Assembly: GCA_016124945.1 (NCBI GenBank) | Contig: WGMT01000026.1 | Location: forward strand, 16,184-80,183 | Length of the DNA: 64,000 nucleotides | Direction of reading: 5' to 3' | DNA from: a bacterium | GTDB taxonomy: Bacteria > Chloroflexota > Anaerolineae > Caldilineales > Caldilineaceae | Shown: positions 47,325 to 55,099 of the stretch, piece after piece | Numbering within the stretch: the first letter of the stretch is position 1 | How the letters are laid out: each line of letters begins with the position of its first letter | Position numbers and translations under genes: made by a program | The notes under the pieces: model-generated | The model's database searches: none | Told to the model about the DNA's origin: nothing | Seen by the model: only the letters and a program-made list of their open reading frames with translations

Positions 47325-48872
47325 ATGATGACGATTGTCTCTTTGTTCCAAAAGGTGGCGCGGGGTGTGATGCCGACGCTCGTGCTGTTGTGTGCGCTGG
47401 CGGCGACATCTAGCATTTCCTCCGCACAAACCACAGGCTGGACGACGCCGATTCCGCTGTCGCCCCCAGATGCCAACGCCTGGTTCCCTGATGTGTCCGT
47501 CGACGCCGCCGGTACTGTCCACGTGGCGTGGGCGGGGGGCATTGAAGGCTTCGACACCGTCTGGTACACCAACAGCGCCGACGGTGACACATGGCAGCCA
47601 CCCAACGACATCGCCGCTTATCCTCAGATCGGCATTGCCAGCATCGCCTCTCGCCCCGCCCTGCTCGTGGATCACGACAACATGGTCCATCTGACTTCGT
47701 CCAACGACTCGGTCTACCACACCATGGCGCGCGCCGATCTGGCCTACTCGGCGTCGTCGTGGACGTCGCCCACCAAGCTCAACGGTGAAAACACCGCCTA
47801 CTTCACCCGCAGCGCGGTGGACAGCGAGGGGCGTGTTCATCTTGTGATCACCGAAAACCTGCGCAACCTGGAATGTGAAAACTGTTATCACATCTACTAC
47901 CGGCAGTCGGACGACGGCGGCTTCTCGTGGACAGATGCGCTGGATGTTTCGGTGCTGCCCACCGGCGCGGCAAAGCCCCAACTCCTGGTCGACGCACAAG
48001 ACAACGTGCATCTGGTGTGGGAGGCCGGTTTGGGCGGCGGCCTTGGCCAGCTTTCGGATCCAACGCAGGTGATGTACGCCGTCTCTTACAATCGAGGAGA
48101 GAGTTGGAGCTTGCCGGTAGAAGTGGCAAAGCAGAACAACCCGGCGCCGCCCACGATGACCAAAAATATAGCGCTGGGCTTCGACAAGAACAACGTGCTC
48201 GTCGCCGTGTGGACAAGCCTGCCCGACGATACACATTACTTCCAGATCTCGGCAGATTTTGGGCGTTCGTGGTCGTCGCCGCAGCCGTTGCGCGGGCTGC
48301 TCAGCACCTGGGGCGTCTACGTGTCGCGGCTAGACACCTCTTCGATGGCGCGGGACTCGGCGGGAAATCTGCATCTTGTTCTGGCCGGGCGTCAACTGCC
48401 CGAGCAGCGCAGCATCAGCATCTTCCACCTGACCTGGGACGGTATCGGCTGGTCGAACCCGACGGCGGTCACCACCCTCGAAGGCGATGTGCCGGAGTGG
48501 CCGCGCCTTGCCATCGGCCAGGGGAATCAACTGCACGCCGTCTGGTTCGTGCGTGATGAAGAGCACGTGTGGGATTCAGCCAACGGCAACTACCGGGTCT
48601 GGTATGCGCGCACCACGGCAATTGCGCCGTCGATTGCGGCGGTACCCTGGCCCACAGCCACCCCTACGGTGGAGCCGATGCCGACGTCGGCACCGCCCAC
48701 GCCGACACCGTCCTATGTAGAGCCGACGTTGGCGGCACAGCCGGTGGAAATGGCCTCAATGGCTGCTATACAGACCGAAGTTGATGAGGTCTGGATCATA
48801 GCAAAGAGCATCGCGCCGACGCTGGTACTCTTTATGGGGATCGCGGTGGTGATTGTGCTGCGGAGGAGATAG
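47325..48872 (+). CDS. Membrane-anchored sialidase-like (BNR/Asp-box) propeller protein
   Basis: A 515-residue exported protein with a signal peptide (VMPTLVLLCALAATSSISSA). The propeller has Asp-box-like turns: SADGDTWQP, SDDGGFSWTD, SYNRGESWS and SADFGRSWSS, spaced through residues about 75-340. A TPTP linker (about 445-475) and a C-terminal helix (IAPTLVLFMGIAVVIVLRRR) anchor it in the membrane. The arginine triad of true sialidases cannot be confirmed, so it may only bind glycan. Two adjacent ATGs (47325 and 47328) are possible starts. It ends before tandem hairpins that face the convergent gene. Confidence 0.8.
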   Translation: MMTIVSLFQKVARGVMPTLVLLCALAATSSISSAQTTGWTTPIPLSPPDANAWFPDVSVDAAGTVHVAWAGGIEGFDTVWYTNSADGDTWQPPNDIAAYPQIGIASIASRPALLVDHDNMVHLTSSNDSVYHTMARADLAYSASSWTSPTKLNGENTAYFTRSAVDSEGRVHLVITENLRNLECENCYHIYYRQSDDGGFSWTDALDVSVLPTGAAKPQLLVDAQDNVHLVWEAGLGGGLGQLSDPTQVMYAVSYNRGESWSLPVEVAKQNNPAPPTMTKNIALGFDKNNVLVAVWTSLPDDTHYFQISADFGRSWSSPQPLRGLLSTWGVYVSRLDTSSMARDSAGNLHLVLAGRQLPEQRSISIFHLTWDGIGWSNPTAVTTLEGDVPEWPRLAIGQGNQLHAVWFVRDEEHVWDSANGNYRVWYARTTAIAPSIAAVPWPTATPTVEPMPTSAPPTPTPSYVEPTLAAQPVEMASMAAIQTEVDEVWIIAKSIAPTLVLFMGIAVVIVLRRR

Positions 48873-48927
48873 TGCGTGGTGCGTGTACCAGTGTAGTCTG
48901 TGGGTTCGCTATGTATGGGAGCACGAA

Positions 48928-49015
48928 CCATCCAGGAAGAAACAGCATCTTCCTGGATGGGCGGAACGCCCTCGACGCATCTCCTTCCAGGAAGGTTCTG
49001 AGCCTTCCTGGAAGG
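48928..49015. terminator. Two tandem 13-bp hairpins between convergent genes
   Basis: Hairpin 1 is CCATCCAGGAAGA (48928-48940) paired with 48948-48960. Hairpin 2 is CCTTCCAGGAAGG (48983-48995) paired with 49003-49015. Both have perfect 13-bp stems and 7-nt loops and share the CCAGGAAG core. They lie just past the stop of the sialidase-like gene and just before the end of the minus-strand gene, so bidirectional termination is plausible although no T-run follows. Confidence 0.6.
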
Positions 49016-49039
49016 TTTGCCCCCAGAGCACTGAACTCA

Positions 49040-50266
49040 TCAGTTCGGATACTTGATCCAATAGTGTCCGCGCGGCGACGTGTCGTACTCGATACCGTTG
49101 CCGAAGACGTTCACATCGTCGCGATAGCGGAAGACGCCCACGGGCATGTTGACAATCTCCAGCGGCACACAGTCGAGTGCGACTTCGGTGCAGCCCTGTA
49201 CAATCACGCCGTGGCGGTCGGTATAACCGCTGTAGTTGACGATGCCGTCGCGGTCGGTGTCCCATTGCGGGGGAATCTGAAAGCCGACCTCATGCGCCTG
49301 TAGGATCGAGCCGTTGTTCTCACAGTCGAATTCAGGGCAGAAGAGGTGCAACTCGGTGGGGTTGTCGGGATCGACGTAGCCCCACATGTCTGCGGTTTGC
49401 GGCACAACCACGGCGATGTTGTTGTGGCCGTACCAGGTGCCGAAATTGGCATTTCCTATATTATAGTAGTGGATACGCCGCTTGCCGTCGTTGTAGTTGG
49501 CAGGATCGCCTACCAGCGGCACCACTTTGCCATCGATCTCAAGCATCCCGTAGTCGATCCAGCCGCCGGTTTTGATGGTGCCGCACTGGTTGGGGTTCGA
49601 TTCCAGGCAGCCGCGAGCCTCCAACACAAACGAGTGGAAGCGGGTGGTTGCCCCTATCGCCCCCATAATGGCGTGGTACTGGGCGCGAAAGTCGGTGATG
49701 CAGCCTTCGGTGAATTGAGAGTAACAGGTCATGTCGCGGCGTACCATCCAGCCGTAACCACCATGTTTCATCTCTTGCTCGGTGCCCATGTGGTTAAAGG
49801 TTTGCCAAGGATACGAGATCTCCTGGCCGCCGTAAAGCGCCCCAATGGGGCCGAAGAGATCGTCCACCTGGCGCGGATCGTCTTTGTGCTCATGATCGTA
49901 GTGACACTGCCGCTCGTAATCAATAAGCGCATGCCAGGTGTTTACATCGTGATCCGGGCAGAGAGGATAGCTCGCCAGATTGGCCGGCGTTGGTATCGGT
50001 GTAGGGTTGAGGGCCGTGGCCGTAGGCGTCGCCACATTGACAGGCAACGTAGTAGGCGTTGGGTTGGGAATGGTGCCGCCTGCATCGTCCACTCGGATCC
50101 AGGGCAAATAAATCGGGCGCGCATCGTTGGGCAGATCCGATTGGCTCAAAGCTACTTGTACAAAAGAAGCAACGACAACAAGTAAAACGGTGATGAAAAG
50201 CAGCATACGTCGTAGCGAAATTTTGATGCGGTCCTTCTGATTTGGCTGCGGATTCTCTTGTTGCAT
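49040..50266 (-). CDS. Secreted protein of unknown function, CPDHDVNxWH motif
   Basis: A 408-residue exported protein with a signal anchor (MLLFITVLLVVVASFVQVAL, residues about 21-40) and a short TPTP linker (about 58-90). The globular part starts with YPLCPDHDVNTWHALIDYERQCHYDHEHKDDP, rich in His, Asp and Cys and suggestive of metal binding or a metal-dependent enzyme. Further on it has paired cysteines (MTCYSQFTEGCITDF, FCPEFDCENNGS). I do not recognise a named family. The ATG at 50266 is chosen because the extra 34 upstream codons overlap a palindromic repeat. It is the only minus-strand gene within the 12-60 kb glycan locus and is bracketed by CCTTCC-type palindromes. Confidence 0.75.
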   Translation of the reverse strand: MQQENPQPNQKDRIKISLRRMLLFITVLLVVVASFVQVALSQSDLPNDARPIYLPWIRVDDAGGTIPNPTPTTLPVNVATPTATALNPTPIPTPANLASYPLCPDHDVNTWHALIDYERQCHYDHEHKDDPRQVDDLFGPIGALYGGQEISYPWQTFNHMGTEQEMKHGGYGWMVRRDMTCYSQFTEGCITDFRAQYHAIMGAIGATTRFHSFVLEARGCLESNPNQCGTIKTGGWIDYGMLEIDGKVVPLVGDPANYNDGKRRIHYYNIGNANFGTWYGHNNIAVVVPQTADMWGYVDPDNPTELHLFCPEFDCENNGSILQAHEVGFQIPPQWDTDRDGIVNYSGYTDRHGVIVQGCTEVALDCVPLEIVNMPVGVFRYRDDVNVFGNGIEYDTSPRGHYWIKYPN

Positions 50267-50345
50267 ACCTGTTCTCTTTGGATGTTGATCACGATGGGTT
50301 GGTGGAGCCTCACCTTTAAGGCCCAATGTTGAAGCGGGTGCAGTA

Positions 50346-50411
50346 ACCTTCCGGGAAGGGGATGGCAAGATAGTATGACCGGGCAGTAGTCTTGCCCCCT
50401 TCCCGGAAGGT
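50346..50411. repeat. CCTTCCGGGAAGG palindrome upstream of the minus-strand gene
   Basis: ACCTTCCGGGAAGGGG (50346-50361) pairs with CCCCTTCCCGGAAGGT (50396-50411); the stem continues with GGCAAG/CTTGCC after a bulge. The motif resembles the CCTTCCAGGAAGG hairpins at 48928-49015 on the other side of the gene. Confidence 0.65.
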
Positions 50412-50527
50412 CAATCTCAGCTCAAGATTGAAACGCCCGCTATTGAAGCCTGATTGGCATCAACAGGTGCACTATAACGGTAATCTGGGAAAGATGCCCA
50501 ACGAACAATGTATGTAAAATATGCATA

Positions 50528-50555
50528 TTGACTACCGTTTCAATTGCAATATATC
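50528..50555 (+). promoter_or_regulatory. Candidate sigma70-type promoter for the GT4 pair
   Basis: TTGACT at 50528-50533 and TATATC at 50550-50555 with a 16-bp spacer, in an AT-rich stretch 70 bp upstream of the GT4 start codon. It lacks the EPS motif found at the other three operon heads. Confidence 0.35.
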
Positions 50556-50624
50556 CTACGATATAACGACATGATGCCTACGCAAAAAACCTATGGCGTT
50601 AGTCAACACAATCAGGAACGACGA

Positions 50625-51908
50625 ATGCGGCTACTTTTCCTAACACAAGTGCTACCCTATCCGCTGGATGCAGGACCCAAGGCGCGGGCCTACTTTGTCC
50701 TTCGTTATCTGGCGCAGCATCATGAGGTGACACTGCTCACATTTGTGCGCCCCTCAGATCGCGAGGACAGTGTGGCCCATCTGCGCTCCTTTTGCGCAGC
50801 AGTGCACACAGTGCCCATGCTCCGGTCTACAGGACGGGATCTGCAACATCTGGTGCGCAGCCTCGGTTCGCCAACCCCCTTCCTGATTGCACGGGACTGG
50901 GTGCCTGAGATGGCGGAGACAGCCTTGCAGCTTTTGACGGAAACACCCTTTGCCGCCATTCACGCCGACCAGTTGCCCATGGCCCAATACGCGCTTTGGG
51001 CAAGGGATCAACTCCCCGCCAGCAACGTGCCGCAGCCGACCCTGGTTTTAGACGAACACAATGCCGTCTATCTCATTTTTCAGCGGCTGGCCGCCACCGA
51101 ACGCAACCCGCTCAAACGCGCCGTCCTTGAATTGGAATGGCGTAAGTTGCAGCGCTACGAAGACGAAATCTGCCGTCGCATCGACAAGGTGGTCTGGGTC
51201 ACCCAACAGGATTGGCAGGCGCTCCACCCCGGCGTCGCCCCCACTGCGGACGAGCCTAGTGTGATCCCCATCTGCGTCGATCCTGAGGGCGAGATGCCAC
51301 TCGTCCCCGCGGCACGGCCGCGCCGGGTCACCTTTTTGGGTGGGCTACACTACCCGCCCAACGCGCAGGGCATTCTTTGGTTCGCCGAGCATGTCTTCCC
51401 GAGTGTGCTGGCAAAAGCGCCGGATGCCGTCCTTACAGTGGTTGGCAAACAGCCGCCGCCTGGCCTGCACAAGTTGAACATCCCAGCCGCCAACCTCGAG
51501 GTCACCGGCTACGTGGACGATCCCATGCCCTACCTGCACGAGACGGCGGCCTTCCTGGTGCCGCTTTTCGCCGCCGGCGGCATGCGTGTGAAGATCCTCG
51601 ATGCGTGGATGTGGGGGCTGCCGATTGTGAGCACCACCATCGGGGCAGAGGGGATCGAGATCCGGCCCGGAGAAAACATCTTCATCGCCGACGAAGCGCC
51701 GTCCTTCGCCGCCGCCGTACTCACCCTTTTGCAAGACGATACAGCCCGCGCCCGGCTCAGCCACAGTGGACGCCGTTGGCTCGAACAAGCCTACAACTGG
51801 CGCACCATCTACCAGGCATGGGACAAACACTACCCGAGGACGGAACCTGATGAAGATCCTATATATCGTGCCCTACACGCCGAACCAGATCCGCGTCCGG
51901 CCCTATAG
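50625..51908 (+). CDS. GT4 glycosyltransferase (stp1-like branch)
   Basis: A 427-residue GT-B enzyme starting MRLLFLTQVLPYPLDAGPKA, closely patterned on the gene at 40373. The donor domain has VTFLGGLHYPPNAQGILWFAE and VPLFAAGGMRVKILDAWMWGLPIVST, with the glycine loop replacing the first glutamate of E-x7-E. AGGA lies 7 nt before ATG 50625; earlier in-frame ATGs at 50571 and 50574 are less well placed. The last 59 bp overlap the next GT4 gene in another frame, and the tail EDPIYRALHAEPDPRPAL is likely translated over-run. Confidence 0.88.
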   Translation: MRLLFLTQVLPYPLDAGPKARAYFVLRYLAQHHEVTLLTFVRPSDREDSVAHLRSFCAAVHTVPMLRSTGRDLQHLVRSLGSPTPFLIARDWVPEMAETALQLLTETPFAAIHADQLPMAQYALWARDQLPASNVPQPTLVLDEHNAVYLIFQRLAATERNPLKRAVLELEWRKLQRYEDEICRRIDKVVWVTQQDWQALHPGVAPTADEPSVIPICVDPEGEMPLVPAARPRRVTFLGGLHYPPNAQGILWFAEHVFPSVLAKAPDAVLTVVGKQPPPGLHKLNIPAANLEVTGYVDDPMPYLHETAAFLVPLFAAGGMRVKILDAWMWGLPIVSTTIGAEGIEIRPGENIFIADEAPSFAAAVLTLLQDDTARARLSHSGRRWLEQAYNWRTIYQAWDKHYPRTEPDEDPIYRALHAEPDPRPAL

Positions 51909-53160
51909 CCTGCTACGTGAATTGAACCGGCAAGGACACGAGATCGTACTCGCCACACTCTATTCTTCTGCACAGGAGCAAGACGATCTGGCCGCGCTGG
52001 CGCAGCAGGGCATCGACGTCGTCGCCCACCCGTTGTCGTCCTGGCGCTCGCTGACCAACGCACTGCTGGCGCTGCCTTCGGTTCAGCCACTCCAGGCGAC
52101 CTACTGCTGGCAACCGTCTTTGGCCGCGGCCATCAACGCCCGGCTGGCCGCAGAAGCGTTCGACGTGGTGCATGTGGAGCACCTGCGCGGCGCGGTCTAC
52201 GGTCTTCAGGTCAAGCAGCCAGCGCTGCCCGTGGTTTGGGATAGCGTGGACAGCATCAGCCATCTCTTCGCCCAGGCGGCACAGACCAGTCGCAGCCTGA
52301 AAGGGCGGCTGATGACGACGCTGGAGCTAAAGCGCACCCAACGGCACGAGGCGTGGCTGCTACGTCAATTCGAGCAGGTGCTGGTGACGTCGAAACATGA
52401 CCGCAGCGCGCTGTTGGGGCTGCCCGCCCCCGCCGACGCCGCGCCACTGGCGGCGGATCATGTACGTGTCCTGCCCAATGGGGTTGACCTTGACTACTTC
52501 ACCCCCAACCAGGGCGAGCGCGAGACGGCGTCGCTTGTCTTTAGCGGCAAGATGAGCTATCACGCCAACATCACGGCGGCCATCTTCCTCATCGAAGACA
52601 TGATGCCCAGGGTATGGGCCGAACGCCCCGACGTAAAGGTCTATCTCGTGGGCAAAGATCCCACCGCCGAGGTGCGCAGGCTGGCGCGGCAGGCCACGGC
52701 CACACACGGCGAAGTGATCGTCACCGGCACTGTGCCCGATTTACGTCCTTACTTGCAGCGGGCAGCGGTTGCGGTTGCGCCTATTGCCTACGGCGCCGGG
52801 ATCCAAAACAAAGTCCTCGAAGCGATGGCGTGCGCGGCGCCGGTTGTCACCACGCCGCAAGCCGTTTCGGCGCTGGAGATTGGCGAAGAGGAAGGCGTCC
52901 TCGTGGCCGACAATGCCGTCGGGCTGGCGGAAAGTGTCCTGGCGCTCCTGGACGACGCAGAGCGACGTCATAGACTTGGCCACGCCGGTAGACAATATGT
53001 GACCAGACGCCACAATTGGTCGAAGATTGTGGCCGATCTGGTTGAAGTTTACGCAGAGAGCATGGATCGTAGCATAGGGGTTCGCGTTGGGGCGGCATCG
53101 GCACTACCTGATCGCGAAACACTTCTCGCCCCAACGCAAACCCCTACAGCACCACTTTAA
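51850..53160 (+). CDS. GT4 glycosyltransferase with repeat-derived C-terminal tail
   Basis: A 436-residue GT-B enzyme of the same stp1-like branch (MKILYIVPYTPNQIRVRPYSLLREL at the start, APIAYGAGIQNKVLEAMACAAPVVTT in the donor domain). The enzyme fold ends near residue 405 (NWSKIVADLVEVYAESM). The remaining roughly 30 residues are encoded by a palindromic repeat (53074-53147), so they are probably not part of the original protein. It overlaps the preceding gene by 59 bp and precedes the tyrosine kinase gene by 31 bp. Confidence 0.88.
   Translation: MKILYIVPYTPNQIRVRPYSLLRELNRQGHEIVLATLYSSAQEQDDLAALAQQGIDVVAHPLSSWRSLTNALLALPSVQPLQATYCWQPSLAAAINARLAAEAFDVVHVEHLRGAVYGLQVKQPALPVVWDSVDSISHLFAQAAQTSRSLKGRLMTTLELKRTQRHEAWLLRQFEQVLVTSKHDRSALLGLPAPADAAPLAADHVRVLPNGVDLDYFTPNQGERETASLVFSGKMSYHANITAAIFLIEDMMPRVWAERPDVKVYLVGKDPTAEVRRLARQATATHGEVIVTGTVPDLRPYLQRAAVAVAPIAYGAGIQNKVLEAMACAAPVVTTPQAVSALEIGEEEGVLVADNAVGLAESVLALLDDAERRHRLGHAGRQYVTRRHNWSKIVADLVEVYAESMDRSIGVRVGAASALPDRETLLAPTQTPTAPL
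53074..53147. repeat. Palindromic repeat inside the 3' end of a GT4 gene
   Basis: Two 21-bp arms (53074-53094 and 53127-53147) pair with two mismatches; each contains CGTTGGGGCG or its complement next to TAGGGGTT-type ends. The 32-nt loop separates them. It is read in frame as the last residues of the glycosyltransferase. Confidence 0.75.
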
Positions 53161-53191
53161 TTTTGCATCACACGTTTTTGGGGAGGTTTTT

Positions 53192-54796
53192 GTGGATTTA
53201 CTAGCCTATGTGGAGCCGCTACGTCGTTGGTGGTGGTTAATGATCGTTTCTGTTGTGGTCACAACAGTATCAAGCTTTTTCTATCTCCAGGAAGTGCCGC
53301 CGACCTTTCAGGCAGGCACCACGTTGATGGTCGGCAACGCCATCGAAAGCCTAAACCCCAACAGCAACGAACTGGCGCTGACACAGCAATTGGCCGGCAC
53401 CTATGCCAACATTGCCAAACGAAAACCGGTGCAAGACAGGACAAAAGAAGCGCTGGGCATGGAGTGGTTGCCCGAGTACGACGCCCGCGTGGTGTGGAAC
53501 ACACAGTTGCTTGAGATCATTGTCATCGACACCAATCCCGAACGTGCCCAAATTGTAGCCAACGAACTGGCGCGCCAACTGATTCTACAGAGCCCATCCT
53601 CATCAGAGAATCAAGAAAGCCGCCAGTTTATTCAAGAGCAGATCGACTGGTTACAAAATCGCATCAACGAGACCCAAAACGAAATCGACGCGGCGCGCGT
53701 GGAATTAGCCGAATCGTTCAGCGCCAGCCGTATTGCCGAGCGCCAGGCCTACATCACCAGCCTCGAAGAAAAGCTTAGCGCGTTACAGGCCAACTATGTT
53801 GCCTATCAGGCCAACACCCAACAGGGTGCCATCAACACTATTCGTGTGATTGAGCCTGCCGAGATCCCCACACGCCCTGCCGATCCGAACATGGCGATCA
53901 AGATCATGTTGTTGGCCGCGGTGGTAGGCGTGGCCCTGGCCGCTGGTGCCGCCTACGTCCTTGATTACCTGGACAATTCGTTGCGCGGGCGACGCGACAT
54001 TGAAACAGTGCTTAAGTTGCCTGTCCTCGGCACCGTTCCCCGCTCCCCTGGTGAGCCGGGCGTTGCGCAGCGTGTCAGTGCACTGGAAGATCACCCGGCG
54101 GTGCTCGAAGCCTATCGAGAATTGCGCACGAACCTCCAGTTCCTGGCCATGGAGCGCCCGCTACGCTCTTTGTTGATCACAAGCCCGGCGCCTACAGAAG
54201 GAAAGAGCCGCGTGGCTTCAAACCTGGCCGCAGCGCTGGCCTATGCCGGTTATCGTGTGATTTTGCTCGATGTCGATCTCTTGCGCCCGAAACAGCACGA
54301 GCAATTCGATCTGCCCAACGAAACCGGCATCATCGATGCGCTGCGTACAGACGAGCCAGAGTTGGACGATCTTCTCTACACCACCAGCATTCCACAGTTG
54401 TTGGTAATGCCTGCGGGCCGTCTCAACATGTACGGTGCGGAGCTACTCAATTCAGCGCGTATGCCCCGCCTGCTCCACGCCCTGGAGGAACGGGCCGACT
54501 TTGTGATCCTCGATAGCCCGCCTGTCAACGCCGCCACCGATGCCGTGGTGCTCAGCACACTCGTCACCGGCGCGCTACTGGTCATCGACTTTAAGCGTAC
54601 AGATCGCAGTTCTGCGCAGCGCGCAGTAAAACGGTTACAGCAGGTGCACGCCAATCTGCTTGGCACCGTCATCAATCGCATGCCGCTCAAAAACATCGAC
54701 TACTTCGTCTACGATTACCACCGTCCTAACGGCAAGGGCAGCCCCCAAAGCCCCAACGGACGCGTCAAAGAGGCCGAAGGTGTACTTGCCTCGTAA
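53192..54796 (+). CDS. Fused Wzz chain-length regulator and BY-type tyrosine kinase (Wzc-like)
   Basis: A 534-residue membrane protein with the Wzz topology: helix 1 at about 13-32, an extracellular part with a coiled coil (about 140-205), and helix 2 at about 238-257 after a proline-rich PAEIPTRPADP. The cytoplasmic kinase has EAYRELRTNL (307-316), Walker A SPAPTEGKS (331-339, Lys338), Walker A' ILLDVDLLRP (357-366) and Walker B FVILDSPPV. A short tyrosine cluster (DYFVYDYH) near the C-terminus may be the autophosphorylation site. It should control polymer length and export. The GTG start follows GGGGAGG; an intrinsic terminator follows the stop. Confidence 0.92.
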   Translation: MDLLAYVEPLRRWWWLMIVSVVVTTVSSFFYLQEVPPTFQAGTTLMVGNAIESLNPNSNELALTQQLAGTYANIAKRKPVQDRTKEALGMEWLPEYDARVVWNTQLLEIIVIDTNPERAQIVANELARQLILQSPSSSENQESRQFIQEQIDWLQNRINETQNEIDAARVELAESFSASRIAERQAYITSLEEKLSALQANYVAYQANTQQGAINTIRVIEPAEIPTRPADPNMAIKIMLLAAVVGVALAAGAAYVLDYLDNSLRGRRDIETVLKLPVLGTVPRSPGEPGVAQRVSALEDHPAVLEAYRELRTNLQFLAMERPLRSLLITSPAPTEGKSRVASNLAAALAYAGYRVILLDVDLLRPKQHEQFDLPNETGIIDALRTDEPELDDLLYTTSIPQLLVMPAGRLNMYGAELLNSARMPRLLHALEERADFVILDSPPVNAATDAVVLSTLVTGALLVIDFKRTDRSSAQRAVKRLQQVHANLLGTVINRMPLKNIDYFVYDYHRPNGKGSPQSPNGRVKEAEGVLAS

Positions 54797-54820
54797 ACGT
54801 TCTTTTGAACCAACAAACAG

Positions 54821-54852
54821 CAAAACGGCGACCTTGTGTCGCCGTTTTTTTT
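54821..54852 (+). terminator. Rho-independent terminator after the tyrosine kinase gene
   Basis: AACGGCGAC pairs with GTCGCCGTT around a short loop and is followed by eight T residues (to 54852). It closes the transcript from the GT4 and kinase genes. Confidence 0.9.
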
Positions 54853-54900
54853 ATGTACTTACGCAAACAACCGTATAGACATCGCCAAATGTTGATACGG

Positions 54901-54947
54901 AATTCTAATTATCGTCTTATGTGATCCTCGGATTAAATGATTACTAT
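54901..54947 (+). promoter_or_regulatory. Putative EPS-cluster promoter/operator upstream of the initiating transferase
   Basis: AATTCTAAT, 5-bp spacer, TCTTATGTGATCCTCGG (54901-54931), then TACTAT at 54942-54947, 41 nt from the motif start. The second half-site is ATCCT instead of ATTCT. The gap from here to the ATG at 55100 is non-coding; it contains a short CATGTC/GACATG hairpin near 55010-55025 and no recognised riboswitch. Confidence 0.55.
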
Positions 54948-55099
54948 GGAGTACATAGACCGGCGGTACCATTCATGACCTATTCGTAAATTACCGGGCG
55001 CAGTAACATGTCCAATCGACATGGGGGATGCTACGCCGGGCTGGTATGAATTTACGGACCGATACAAAACAGAACGATCACTGTGTGGAGTTAGAGACT

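Noticed and set aside
54948..55099. Possible riboswitch leader before the initiating transferase (c-di-GMP or similar)
   Set aside because: Only one short hairpin is visible and none of the conserved core sequences of known classes is present.
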